Source: Pseudomonas fragi (GTDB taxonomy: Bacteria; Pseudomonadota; Gammaproteobacteria; Pseudomonadales; Pseudomonadaceae). Taken from it: 64,000 nt of DNA. Made by a program: the position numbers and the translations under genes. A model generated the notes under the pieces. That model was not told the DNA's origin. It worked only from the letters and a program-made list of their open reading frames with translations, and did not search any database. The stretch is from positions 4,176,501-4,240,500 of the forward strand of contig NZ_LT629783.1 of assembly GCF_900105835.1 (NCBI RefSeq), read 5' to 3'. This document shows, in pieces, positions 50,281 to 59,453 of the stretch (its first letter is position 1; each line of letters opens with the position of its first letter).

Positions 50281-51541
50281 GGGCGGCACATGTCTGCGAA
50301 CACTTGGCGCGCGCTCGGGGCGATGGAAATACCTGGTTGGCGTTGGCCTGGTGGTTGTCGCGCTGTTGTTGTTTTGCCTGCCGAAGGCACCTGACGACGA
50401 ATCTTCGTGGGTGTCTGTCACCCGCCAGAAGCTGGAGCATGAAATCGGTCTGGTGGGAAAAATAGAACCAATGGACGCCGTCATTATCAATGCGCCTTTT
50501 GAAGGTTCTGTTCTGGCCAACGAGTTGACTCCGGGCATGCAAGTCGAGAAAGGACAGGCCTTGTTGTCATTTGATCCTGCGTTGCTTGAAATCAAGATCA
50601 GGGATGCACTGGCTAACAAGTTGAAGGCGCAGCAGAACGTTGAGTCTTACCGCCGCTGGGCTACAGGCCCTGATGTGAGGCGAGCGAAGCAGGCGCTCAG
50701 GGTTGCCGAGTTGAGCATGCAAAATCTTGAGTTGGAGTATTCGAACGTTGAGGCGTTGTATCAAAAAGGCATCGTCCCCCGTAACGAGCGAGACACCCTG
50801 GAGCAGCAACGCTACCTGCAATCACTTGAGCTGGTGGCCGCTCAGGCCGAACTCAAAAATGTGCTGGCTGTCGGTGTTGGAGAGGCCCGCACGATTGCAG
50901 ATATGGAGTACATGAATGCTTCGGTTATCCACGAGCAACTAAGCCAATTGCTGGAAAAGAAAACGCTCTATGCGCCGTTTTCTGGTGTTGTTCTTTCTGT
51001 GGGAACGCCGCAGGCAACGGGAGCAGAAGCCGGGGTGCTGCAACAGGGCGCTTCTTTTACCCAGGGCTTGCAGGTGCTCAAGCTGGCCAATATGGAAGGA
51101 CTCAAAGTGGTAGCCCAGGTCTCGGAAGTCGATGTGGGCAAGTTCTCCCTGAACCAGCCAGTCATCATCTCCGGTGATGGTTTTTCGGGTCAGCCATTAG
51201 GCGGTTTTATAAGCGCCATCAGTCAACTTGCCATTCAGGATGAAAATGCCGGTGCTGCAGCAAGGTTTCCGATCACCGTCACGCTGACCTCAACGTCAGA
51301 CAATGATCTCCAGAGTGTCAGGTTGGGCATGAGTGTGCATATGACGATTGTGACCTATAGCAACGACAGCAGTTTCATCATCCCCCATGCGGCCATAGAG
51401 AAGGACGGTGACACGCTGTTTGTAGAGCACCGCGACGGGCTTGACGCCCCGGTTGTGCGTCGAGCCGTGACCACAGGCCAGTCCACCGTCCAAGGCGTTG
51501 AAGTGTTCGGTGTGACTTCGGGGTTTGTTCGTGTCAGGTAG
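50267..51541 (+). CDS. HlyD/MacA-like periplasmic adaptor
   Basis: The adaptor of the exporter, 424 residues. It has one membrane anchor at about residues 20-40 (YLVGVGLVVVALLLFCLP), the first lipoyl half (VIINAPFEGSVLANELTPGM, VEKGQALLSFDPALLE), a long helical hairpin at about 105-235, the second lipoyl half (TLYAPFSGVVLSVGTPQATG) and beta-barrel domains. The start is a TTG with GGGAG seven bases upstream, overlapping the outer-membrane gene. It is the last gene of the module. The four genes make a complete system: ATPase, permease, adaptor and outer-membrane duct. Confidence 0.9.
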   Translation: MNTFKGGTCLRTLGARSGRWKYLVGVGLVVVALLLFCLPKAPDDESSWVSVTRQKLEHEIGLVGKIEPMDAVIINAPFEGSVLANELTPGMQVEKGQALLSFDPALLEIKIRDALANKLKAQQNVESYRRWATGPDVRRAKQALRVAELSMQNLELEYSNVEALYQKGIVPRNERDTLEQQRYLQSLELVAAQAELKNVLAVGVGEARTIADMEYMNASVIHEQLSQLLEKKTLYAPFSGVVLSVGTPQATGAEAGVLQQGASFTQGLQVLKLANMEGLKVVAQVSEVDVGKFSLNQPVIISGDGFSGQPLGGFISAISQLAIQDENAGAAARFPITVTLTSTSDNDLQSVRLGMSVHMTIVTYSNDSSFIIPHAAIEKDGDTLFVEHRDGLDAPVVRRAVTTGQSTVQGVEVFGVTSGFVRVR

Positions 51542-51550
51542 TCACTTGCA

Positions 51551-51570
51551 GGAGCGGGGTTACCCGCTCC
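51551..51570. terminator. REP-like hairpin between convergent genes
   Basis: GGAGCGGG and CCCGCTCC form an eight-pair stem around GTTA. It lies in the 39-base gap between the convergent adaptor and MFS genes. No T-run follows. The core GGGAGCGGG is shared with the REP family, so it may be a degenerate REP used as a bidirectional mRNA end. Confidence 0.5.
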
Positions 51571-51580
51571 CACCGGCACA

Positions 51581-52927
51581 TCATGCCGTGCGCAGCTTGC
51601 CCGCCGGTAACACTGGCAACACATTGGTCAGCCCGGCCGCCACCCCGTAAGGGCGCAGCACACTGAACAATAACCCGCTCGCCAGCAGGTAACCGCCGGA
51701 GCAGATCACCAGTGACCAGCGCAAGGCATTGACGCCCATTAGCGGGGTCAGGTGGTCGCTCAGCACGCCCACGGCCAGCGGCCCGAAACCCGCACCGATT
51801 GCCATGATCCCGAAGTTGTAGAGGGCGATCATGGTTGCGCGGCGCTCAGGTACTACCAGTTGGGCAATGGCGGTGTAGCTTGGTGCCATCCACCACATGC
51901 CGAATACCGACATGCCGAACATGAATACCGTTGCCTGCGGCACCTGCAACGCGCCCAGCGCCCAGGGGTGGCCAGCCGGGTAAAGGGCAAAGGCCATCGA
52001 CATCGGCAGCGCCAGCAATGCGCCGACAATCGGCACGCCCAATTGCCAGCGGCTGTCGCGCCGGGCCAGATGGGCACTCAGCCAGCCGCTGGACAGTGAA
52101 CCGATAATGGCCCCGGGGCCAGCCGCCAGGCCCATGATGATGCCCGCATCCTTGAGCGTTAGCCCGTGGCTGCGCACCAGGAACGCCGTGCTCCAGATAC
52201 TGAACGCATAACTGGCAAATGCCAGCAGCGCGCCGGCTATGGCTATGCGCACAAAGGTTTTCGACGCCCAGGCCACGCGCATCACTTGCATCACGCTTTC
52301 ATGGGGCACGGCAGGGCGCGCCTCGCGGGCTTTTTCCCATAGACCGCGCAAGGGTTCGGCAGCCGTAAACCGTAGTAACAGCGCGGCAGCGATGCCCGGC
52401 AGCGCCATCCAGATAAAGGCTTCGCGCCAGCCGTGGTAGTACGCGATATAGGCGCCCAGGCTCATGCCCAGTAGTGCGCCGATAGGGGCTCCGAGCATAA
52501 ATACGCTGATGGCCTTGGAGCGCTGATGGGGCGGGTAGAGGTCGGCGATCATCGACATCGACGCCGCACCGCTGCCCGATTCCCCCACCGCCACGCCAAT
52601 ACGCGCCAGGGCCAGGGTCCAGAAGTTACTGGCAAAGCCGCAGAGCATGGCCATCACGCTCCAGAATGCGCAGCACCAGCCGATCAGGTTACGGCGGTGG
52701 CCTCGGTCGGCAAACCGCCCCAGGGGTATCGCAAACAGGCAGTAGACCAGGGCAAAGGCCAGCCCCGTCAGCAGGCCGATCTGGGTGTCGGAAACGTGAA
52801 ACTCGGCTTTGATCGGCTCAATCACAACGCCCATGACCTGGCGGTCGATCAGGCTGACCGCCGAAATCAGGAACAACACAAACAAGGTGTAATGACGGCG
52901 AAATCCAGAGATGTGGGTGTTCATCAT
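51581..52927 (-). CDS. MFS transporter (spinster-like)
   Basis: A major facilitator superfamily secondary transporter of 448 residues and twelve membrane segments. VSLIDRQVMGVVIEPIKAEF in helix 1 and the loop 2-3 motif GRFADRGHRRNLIG are typical, and RIGVAVGESGSGAASMSMIA with DLYPPHQRSKAISVF is characteristic of the spinster-like branch, whose members move anions, sugars or lipids. Two adjacent start codons are present at 52927 and 52924. It is the last gene of a leftward set porin-amidase-transporter, so it probably imports the amidase's substrate or exports its product. Substrate not predictable. Confidence 0.88.
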   Translation of the reverse strand: MMNTHISGFRRHYTLFVLFLISAVSLIDRQVMGVVIEPIKAEFHVSDTQIGLLTGLAFALVYCLFAIPLGRFADRGHRRNLIGWCCAFWSVMAMLCGFASNFWTLALARIGVAVGESGSGAASMSMIADLYPPHQRSKAISVFMLGAPIGALLGMSLGAYIAYYHGWREAFIWMALPGIAAALLLRFTAAEPLRGLWEKAREARPAVPHESVMQVMRVAWASKTFVRIAIAGALLAFASYAFSIWSTAFLVRSHGLTLKDAGIIMGLAAGPGAIIGSLSSGWLSAHLARRDSRWQLGVPIVGALLALPMSMAFALYPAGHPWALGALQVPQATVFMFGMSVFGMWWMAPSYTAIAQLVVPERRATMIALYNFGIMAIGAGFGPLAVGVLSDHLTPLMGVNALRWSLVICSGGYLLASGLLFSVLRPYGVAAGLTNVLPVLPAGKLRTA

Positions 52928-52964
52928 TTCAATCCCATCGAGCAATGTTCATCGGTTGCGTGGC

Positions 52965-54425
52965 TTACAGCGGTGCGCGTCGATCAGCCCAGGGGCTGGC
53001 CTGCTCGAGTTGCCCGGCCAATTGGAACAACAGGTCCTCACGGCACCAGCCGGCGCTGAACATCATGCCGATGGGCAGGCCTTCGCGGCTGGTGCCCAGC
53101 GGCACCGACATGGACGGTTGGCCGCTGACATTGGCCAGCACGCTGTAGCCGATGCTGCCGACGACGCCCTGGATGTAGTGCGGGTAATCCTGAGCCAGGC
53201 TGGCCACTTCCAGCTCGGGGGTGACCTGCGAGGTGACCGGGCTGAGCAGCAGGTCATAGTCGTCGAACAGGTGTTCCATGCGGCTGCCGATCAACTCGAA
53301 ACTGCGTCGGGCACGGTACAGGTTTTCGGCGGTCGCGGATGCGGCGTTGTTCACCAGATAACGGCTGACGTGCTCCAGTTCGTCGTCATGCAACGGACGG
53401 CCCAGGACGGTTTCGCGATCACGCACGGCGGCCAGCAACGCGGCCGCGCCCACGGCCCCGTGAGCGGCGTAGACCTGCTGCGGGTCGACGGGCAGGGTCA
53501 CGGGGTCGACCCGGTGTCCGAGGCCCAACAGCAGATCAACAGTTGTGTGCAAAACGCTGCGGATATCGGCGTCCAGTTCCACGCCGGTCATGGCTTGCTC
53601 GACCACGCCGATGCGCAATGAACCGGGGCTGCGGCGCACCGCCTCGCTGAAGGTCCCGGCCTGTGGCGCGAGCCAGTAGGGGCTGCCTTTTTCATGGCCG
53701 TGGCTGACGTCCAGAAGCAAAGCCGAGTCGCGCACGCTGCGTGACACTACATGGCCGCAGCTGGCGCCGAACCAGCCTTCGAAGGTATCCGGGCCTTGCG
53801 GGGTGCGATAGCGCGTGGGTTTGAGACCAAACAGGCCGCAATACGACGCCGGGATGCGGATCGAGCCGCCGCCGTCGGTGGCATGGGCCACGGGCACGAT
53901 ACCAGCGGCCACCGCTGCCGCTGCACCACCCGATGAGCCGCCAGCGCTGTGGGCCAGGTTCCACGGGTTGCGCGTCTGGCCCCACAGTGAGGACTCGGTG
54001 GTGGTGGTCAGGCCGTATTCGGGGCTGGTGGTCTTGCCGAAAATCAGCATTCCGGCGGCCTCGTAGCGCTGCACGATGGTGCTGTTGCGCGTTGCCGGCG
54101 GTGCGTCGGCAAGCATGCGCGAGCCGTTGGTGGTCACGGTACCGGTGAGGTAGGTGTTCAGGTCCTTGAGCAGCATCGGCACGCCGGCCAGTGCTCCCAG
54201 TTGTTCGCTGCCAGCATGGTGGCGGGCGCGCAGTACGCTGTCAGCATGTTCGTCGTGGCGCATGTTCACGGCATTGATCTGCGGGTTGACCGCATCGCAG
54301 CGCGCCTGGGCGGCGCTGAGCAGCATGCGGGCGGTCAGCTCGCCGGTTTTGACCGCATCGGCCATGGCCGTGGCATCCAGCGCCAGGTAGTCATTGGTGG
54401 ACAGTTGATAACGTTCATCGCTCAT
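52965..54425 (-). CDS. amidase-signature family hydrolase
   Basis: A 486-residue amidase of the amidase-signature family, which hydrolyses C-N bonds with a Ser-cisSer-Lys triad. All three are visible: Lys87 in [11 protein letters not shown], cis-Ser164 in the glycine-rich [17 protein letters not shown], and nucleophile Ser188 in [10 protein letters not shown]. The protein also has the usual [20 protein letters not shown] and NPWNLAHS. No signal peptide is seen, so it is cytoplasmic. The position between a porin gene and a transporter gene suggests that it degrades an imported amide. It is not the GatA subunit, since no gatB/gatC are nearby. Confidence 0.92.
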   Translation of the reverse strand: MSDERYQLSTNDYLALDATAMADAVKTGELTARMLLSAAQARCDAVNPQINAVNMRHDEHADSVLRARHHAGSEQLGALAGVPMLLKDLNTYLTGTVTTNGSRMLADAPPATRNSTIVQRYEAAGMLIFGKTTSPEYGLTTTTESSLWGQTRNPWNLAHSAGGSSGGAAAAVAAGIVPVAHATDGGGSIRIPASYCGLFGLKPTRYRTPQGPDTFEGWFGASCGHVVSRSVRDSALLLDVSHGHEKGSPYWLAPQAGTFSEAVRRSPGSLRIGVVEQAMTGVELDADIRSVLHTTVDLLLGLGHRVDPVTLPVDPQQVYAAHGAVGAAALLAAVRDRETVLGRPLHDDELEHVSRYLVNNAASATAENLYRARRSFELIGSRMEHLFDDYDLLLSPVTSQVTPELEVASLAQDYPHYIQGVVGSIGYSVLANVSGQPSMSVPLGTSREGLPIGMMFSAGWCREDLLFQLAGQLEQASPWADRRAPL

Positions 54426-54502
54426 GTGTACGACCTCGCATTAGCACCTGGGCTGCGCTGCAAAGGGCCAGGTGACGGCTATAACGGTTGGGGGCTGGCG
54501 CT

Positions 54503-55801
54503 TTAAAACAGGAAGTTCAGCGATTCCTGCAGCAGCAGGGCGTCGGAATGGATGGGCGTGAACACCGGGTTTTTGGTGTAGGTCAGCCCGCTGATCAAAT
54601 ACACGCCGGGGATCAGGCGGGCGGCATATGAAGCGGTGACCGCCAGGGTGTAGGGCGCTGCTTCCAGGCCGTAGCTCCTGGTGACGTCACGCAGATCCTT
54701 GCTGTAATAACTCTTGGTCAGGCCCACGGCGGCCATGTCGGCCGGGCGGCTGGCAAAGGGGCCGACATTGAAGGCACTGACCTGGAAGGCCTTGTTGATG
54801 GCGTTGACCGAGTCCGGCGAGTAATCGAGTTTGCTGTCCAGGTACCAGCCGCGGGCATCGCCATAGGGCTTGGTTACCTGCACGGTTTCGGCCAGGTACA
54901 TGCCGTAGTTGTTGTCCGATTTCTCGCCGGTGGTGAATTCGGTGTAGTGGCTGGTGTTGTACATGGCGCCGGCGCGCAGCCACATGGCGTTGGAGTTGGC
55001 CGACGGCGCCTGCTTGTAGCCGAACTCGTTGATCAGCATGGCGCGGGCATCGGGCACCTTGAGGCGCAGGCCGCTGGGGTTGAGGTCGACGTCCTTCTGG
55101 ATGCCTTCGGGGCTGACGCTGCGGGTCAGGGCGGTGCTGTTGTAGAAGCGCAGCGACGGGTCACGCACGATCACGTTGACGGTGGGCGTCGGTTCGGTGG
55201 CCGACATGCCGACCTGGAACGGCACCACGCTGCTTGGGCCCAGGGCGGCGGTCGAGGCGCTGCCGCCCAGTGCCATGCCGTAGAACAGACGCACGCCGGG
55301 GATAAAGCCGTATTCCAGTTCCAGCTGGTGATTGAAAAAGGACTGGTTGATGGCGAATACCGACACGGTTTTGACCCGCGGGTTGGCGGGGGTGTAGGTC
55401 GAGTCCACCCAGTTGCCGGCCAGTGTCAGTTGCGCGTCATTGGCAAAACCGATGCGGGTCAGGTCGTAGGTCAGGTACAGGTTGAGCGAGGTGTTATAGC
55501 TGGGGTTCTGGCCGTTATACACCTGCTTTCTGGCGTTGTTGCCCAGCACGTCATAGGTGTAGCCGTTATAGGAGGTGGCGGTAAAACCGATGCCATGCTC
55601 GGCCAGCTCCTTGCGCAGCCCCCACAGGTCGGGCTTGATCCGCGCGCAAATAGGCACGTTCTTGAAGGCCAGTTCGGCGCGGGTCAGCAGCTTTTCATAC
55701 TGGGCACATTCGGGGGCAGCGGGCGTGTCGGCTGCCAGCGCATGCTGGGTGAAAGCGAAGGCGGCAAGGCTGACGGCTAACGGATACTTTGCGTAAAACA
55801 T
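54503..55801 (-). CDS. OprB-type carbohydrate-selective porin
   Basis: An outer-membrane channel of the OprB family (carbohydrate-selective porins). The 432-residue precursor has a signal peptide ending AFAFTQHALAA, then the family phrase LRKELAEHGIGFTATSYNGY, and beta-strand-rich sequence such as QLTLAGNWVDSTYTPANPRV and FNHQLELEYGFIPGVRLFYG, ending in the terminal Phe of LLQESLNFLF. The specific substrate need not be a sugar. It is first in a leftward set with the amidase and the MFS transporter, 77 bases ahead of the amidase. Confidence 0.88.
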   Translation of the reverse strand: MFYAKYPLAVSLAAFAFTQHALAADTPAAPECAQYEKLLTRAELAFKNVPICARIKPDLWGLRKELAEHGIGFTATSYNGYTYDVLGNNARKQVYNGQNPSYNTSLNLYLTYDLTRIGFANDAQLTLAGNWVDSTYTPANPRVKTVSVFAINQSFFNHQLELEYGFIPGVRLFYGMALGGSASTAALGPSSVVPFQVGMSATEPTPTVNVIVRDPSLRFYNSTALTRSVSPEGIQKDVDLNPSGLRLKVPDARAMLINEFGYKQAPSANSNAMWLRAGAMYNTSHYTEFTTGEKSDNNYGMYLAETVQVTKPYGDARGWYLDSKLDYSPDSVNAINKAFQVSAFNVGPFASRPADMAAVGLTKSYYSKDLRDVTRSYGLEAAPYTLAVTASYAARLIPGVYLISGLTYTKNPVFTPIHSDALLLQESLNFLF

Positions 55802-55960
55802 AGTGAGAGTTTCCCATCCTTAACGTTTTGTTTTCAGGACGACGCCAAGTGCTTTGGTGGTCAGCAGTAGTACTGCATATCCGTGACCAGCGAATGGGGC
55901 CAGCGGGGACTATCGATAGGGCCAGGGGCTGGTCGTGCGACTACCGTGTGGGAGCCGGGC

Positions 55961-56500
55961 TTGTGGGAGCCGGGCTTGCCCGCGATGGGGTCACTGCGGT
56001 TGGCCAGATGCACCGTGTTGCCTGCATCGCGAGCAAGCCCGCTCCCACAGGGGAATGTGGCGCAGGGGTTGTGGGAGCCGGGCTTGCCCGCGATGGGGTC
56101 ACTGCGGTTGGCCAGATGCACCGTGTTGCCTGCATCGCGAGCAAGCCCGCTCCCACAGGGGAATGTGGCGCAGGTGTTGTGGGAGCCGGGCTTGCCCGCG
56201 ATGGGGTCACTGCGGTTTGCCAGATGCACCGTGTTGCCTGCATCGCGAGCAAGCCCGCTTCCACAGGGGAAGGTGGTGCAGGGGTTGTGGGAGCCGGGCT
56301 TGCCCGCGATGGGGTCACTGCGGTTGGCCAGATGCACCGTGTTGCCTGCATCGCGAGCAAGCCCGCTCCCACAGGGGAATGTGGTGCAGGGCTTGTGGGA
56401 GCCGGGCTTGCCCGCGATGGGATCACTGCGGTTGGCCAGATGCACCGTGTTGCCTGCATCGCGAGCAAGCCCGCTCCCACAGAGGAATGTGGTGCAGGGG
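55961..56500. repeat. tandem array of five 108-bp REP-doublet units
   Basis: Five head-to-tail units start at 55961, 56069, 56177, 56285 and 56393, exactly 108 bases apart. Each has GTGGGAGCCGGGCTTGCCCG near its start and, inverted, CGCGAGCAAGCCCGCTCCCA towards its end, so one unit is one whole REP doublet with spacer. Units differ at only a few bases (for example gaatgtggcgcag in units 1 and 2 against gaatgtggtgcag in units 4 and 5). A truncated extra start lies at 55947. Because 108 is a multiple of three, long open frames cross it on both strands; these are not genes. It lies between a porin promoter region and the 3' end of the MocR gene. Confidence 0.96.
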
Positions 56501-56530
56501 CAATGCAGGCGCTGTTGTGGGGCAAATGGC

Positions 56531-58042
56531 TTAGCCGCGCACAACCGCAGGTCGTTTTGCGTGGGCGTTGATTACCAGCCCCAGCTCGCGAATGCCGGGG
56601 GCGATCAGTTCCTGGGCGATGGAGCCAAACCCCAGGCGCAGGCAAGGCCGGGGCAGGGTGTCGGGTTCGGCACAAAACGCACTGCTGGGGTCAAACAGCA
56701 CGCCCTTGGCCAGCCCCGCGTAATACAAGCTCAGCAGGTCGTGTTGGCCCGCCAGTTGTAGCCACAGCGTGGCACCGCCGCTGGGCATGACGAAATCGGC
56801 ATCCGGCAGTACTTCACGCAAGGCCGTGGCCATTGCTGCTGCACGCAGTTGCAGTTTTTCCCGGGCCTGTTGCAGCAGCCGGTCGTAGTGGCCCTGCTGG
56901 ATAAACAGCGCGGCGGTGATCTGGTTGTTGCCCGGGATCTGGCGAATCATCAGCCGTTGCAGCTGGCGCAGTTGCTCAATCACTGGCGCCGGGGCGACGA
57001 TGAAGCCGATGCCCAGCCCCGGCGACAGCAACTTGGACAAACTGCTGAGGTAGATCACCCTATCCCCCGGATCGGTGGCCTTGAGCGCTGGCAGGGCGCG
57101 GCCGTCGTATTCGGTTTCGGGGTCGTCATCGTCCTCGAAAATCACTTGATCGTGCACCTGCGCATGGTCAAGCAATGCCTGGCGCCGCGCCAGGCTCATG
57201 GTCACTCCGGTGGGGCACTGATAACCGGGAGTGCAATACAGGTAGTCGCAAGCCGCCAGTGCCGGTGATATCTGTAACCCGTGTTCGTCGACAGGCAACG
57301 AGACTATTTGCGCGCCGTCGTGGGCAAAGGCATTGCGCGGGTCGCGAAAGCCCGGTTCTTCAACGCCAACCACGCTACCGGGGCGGGCAAACAGGCGCGC
57401 CAACAAGTAAAAACTTTGCTGGCGGCCCAGGGTCAGCAGCACTTGATCGTGGGTGGCAGCAATTCCGCGGCGCGGCAACACACGGCGAATCAGTTGGTCG
57501 ATCAACTGGCTGGCACCCACGTTTTCGCCTTCCTGCCACCAGCGATCCACGGCTTTCAATTCCAGTGCCTGGCGGCTGCACTGGCGCCATTGCGTGAGGG
57601 GGAACTGCCGTGGGTCGAACTGCCCGTAAATAAACGGATAGCGCACTTCGCGCCAGGTGGGCGGGCGGTCCATAAATACCACCGGGTTACGCGGCAGGTG
57701 CATGCGCGATGCCCAGTCAGGTGGCTGCGCGGGGTGCTCGGGCAGCGGCTGGGTGCCCTGGGTGGGAGTGATGGCGGCGCCAACAAAAAAGCCGTCACGG
57801 GGCCGCGAATCCACATACCCTTCGGCCACCAACCGTTCGTAGACCAGTACCGCGGTGTTGCGCGAAACCCCGGTCAGCATTGCCAGATCACGGCTCGACG
57901 GCAGCCGCGTACCGCCGGGCAAACGCCCGTCGAGCATGGCCGTGACAAACGCGGTGCACAACTGCACTTGCAACGGCTCATCGTGCTTGCGCACTTTGGG
58001 CAGCAGCTGGCGCCACATCAAATCGTGCTGGCTGGAGCGCAT
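56531..58042 (-). CDS. MocR-type regulator (GntR DNA-binding domain fused to PLP aminotransferase-like domain)
   Basis: A 503-residue MocR/PdxR-family transcription factor. The N-terminal winged helix reads LPSSRDLAMLTGVSRNTAVL followed by VYERLVAEGYVDSRPRDGFF, and the C-terminal fold-type I aminotransferase-like domain includes LTLGRQQSFYLLARLFARPG, VIFEDDDDPETEYDG and the PLP-lysine segment SSLSKLLSPGLGIGF. Such proteins use PLP or an aldimine as effector. Only 14 bases separate it from the upstream outer-membrane factor gene on the same strand, so it may belong to the efflux operon, unusual company for a MocR protein. Its 3' end lies 30 bases from the REP array. Confidence 0.9.
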   Translation of the reverse strand: MRSSQHDLMWRQLLPKVRKHDEPLQVQLCTAFVTAMLDGRLPGGTRLPSSRDLAMLTGVSRNTAVLVYERLVAEGYVDSRPRDGFFVGAAITPTQGTQPLPEHPAQPPDWASRMHLPRNPVVFMDRPPTWREVRYPFIYGQFDPRQFPLTQWRQCSRQALELKAVDRWWQEGENVGASQLIDQLIRRVLPRRGIAATHDQVLLTLGRQQSFYLLARLFARPGSVVGVEEPGFRDPRNAFAHDGAQIVSLPVDEHGLQISPALAACDYLYCTPGYQCPTGVTMSLARRQALLDHAQVHDQVIFEDDDDPETEYDGRALPALKATDPGDRVIYLSSLSKLLSPGLGIGFIVAPAPVIEQLRQLQRLMIRQIPGNNQITAALFIQQGHYDRLLQQAREKLQLRAAAMATALREVLPDADFVMPSGGATLWLQLAGQHDLLSLYYAGLAKGVLFDPSSAFCAEPDTLPRPCLRLGFGSIAQELIAPGIRELGLVINAHAKRPAVVRG

Positions 58043-58056
58043 GGCTTATCCGGGAA

Positions 58057-59451
58057 TCAGGTCGGGGAGCGCCACCCTAACCCAAGACTCTTTTGCAGGG
58101 CTATGTAGTCCTTGATCAACTGACCGTCACTGTGAACCCGGTCCTGTTCGGCGTGGTAGCGGGTGCGTTCGGCATCCAGCCAGTCGAGCACGCTACTGGT
58201 ACCGGCGCGGTAGCGTTGTTCGGTCAGGGCCGATGCGCGTACGGCGCTGGTTTCGACCCGGCCCAGGGTGGCCCGGCGCTGGCGCTCATTGCCGTAACGG
58301 GCCAGCGCCACATCGGCATCGCGCAGGGCGTTGAGCACGCTGCTGCGGTATTTGGCCAGGGCTTCGTCGCGGCCGGCTTCAGCCTGTTTGACCTGGGCCT
58401 GCACGCGGCCAAAATCCAGCCAGTTCCATTGCAGGTACGGCACCCCCAGAGCGCTGAAATTGTCCTTGCGCAACAGGTGGCCCGGTGCGCTGGCGCTGAA
58501 ACTCAAAGAGCCGAACAGGCTGACCTTGGGGAAGGCGGCTGCCTTGTGTTCGCCAATTTGCGCCGTGCTGGAGGCCAGCCGGCGTTCTGCGGCGCGAATA
58601 TCGGGGCGCTGTTGCAGCAACTGCGCCGGGTCGCCGATATTGACGGTTGCGGGCAGTGTCGGCAGCGGCGTTTCGCGGCTTAACCGGGTGTCGAGGGCGC
58701 CGGGTTCGAGGCCACTGAGCAGGGCCAATTCGTCGAGGGATTCGATCACCTCAAGCTCCAGGGCGATGGATGCGGCGCGGGTTGTTTCGACCTGGGTGGC
58801 GATGCGTTCGCGGTCCAGTTCCGAGGCGGTACCCTGGGCCAGTCGTTGCTCGGTAAAGTCCAGCAACTGGCGTTCAAGCTGCTCGGACTGGCGGGCGATG
58901 CGCAGTCGTTGTTGCTGGTCGCGCAGACCGATATAGGCCTGGCCCACTTCGGCGGCCAGTTGCACATGGGCATCGGCCATGTCGGCCTGCACCGCGTCGG
59001 CTTCGGCATTGGCAGCCTCGACCGCCCGGCGGCTGGCGCCGAAAATATCCAGCTCCCAACTGGCGTCAAAGCCGCTCAGGTACAGGTGGGTGGCATCGGT
59101 CTGGCTGTCTCCCGAACCGGTGTACAGCGCTGCCGCAGTGGCCGAGCTTTTGGGCAGCAGGTTGCTGCGTTTTTCTGCCAGCCCGGCTCGGGCCTGGCGC
59201 AGGCGTGCGGCCGCTGCTTGCAGGTCGGGGCTGTTACCCAGCGCGCTGTCGATCAATTGGTCTAGGGCCGGGTCATTCAGGTCGCGCCACCAGTCGGCAA
59301 CCTGCGGGGTTTGCGCCTGTGTGCCGGCTACCTGACGGGCAAACGCCTTGCCTTGCAGTTGGCTGTCGGGCGCCGCGTTGTAGTCCGGCCCCAGGGTGCA
59401 GCCCACCAGCAGCAACGGGCACAACAGGCTCAAGGGTTTGCAAGCGATCAT
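58057..59451 (-). CDS. NodT-type outer-membrane efflux lipoprotein
   Basis: The outer-membrane channel of the EmrAB-like system. From the ATG at 59451 (464 residues, AGGA eight bases upstream) it has a lipoprotein signal with an LVGC lipobox, acylated Cys18, then TLGPDYNAAP as in the NodT family, and two OEP repeats (LIDSALGNSPDLQAAAARLR and LLQQRPDIRAAERRLASSTA). GFDASWELDIFG is a family hallmark. It begins two bases after the EmrB-type gene stop, so the operon encodes a complete tripartite pump. Confidence 0.93.
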   Translation of the reverse strand: MIACKPLSLLCPLLLVGCTLGPDYNAAPDSQLQGKAFARQVAGTQAQTPQVADWWRDLNDPALDQLIDSALGNSPDLQAAAARLRQARAGLAEKRSNLLPKSSATAAALYTGSGDSQTDATHLYLSGFDASWELDIFGASRRAVEAANAEADAVQADMADAHVQLAAEVGQAYIGLRDQQQRLRIARQSEQLERQLLDFTEQRLAQGTASELDRERIATQVETTRAASIALELEVIESLDELALLSGLEPGALDTRLSRETPLPTLPATVNIGDPAQLLQQRPDIRAAERRLASSTAQIGEHKAAAFPKVSLFGSLSFSASAPGHLLRKDNFSALGVPYLQWNWLDFGRVQAQVKQAEAGRDEALAKYRSSVLNALRDADVALARYGNERQRRATLGRVETSAVRASALTEQRYRAGTSSVLDWLDAERTRYHAEQDRVHSDGQLIKDYIALQKSLGLGWRSPT

Positions 59452-59453
59452 GG

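Noticed and set aside
55961..56500. CRISPR array
   Set aside because: Repeats are contiguous 108-base units without unique spacers, each internally palindromic with REP sequence, and no cas genes are nearby.
55883..56761. 292-codon plus-strand frame with a 36-residue repeated unit
   Set aside because: Produced by the 108-bp tandem REP units, whose length is a multiple of three; equivalent frames exist on the other strand.
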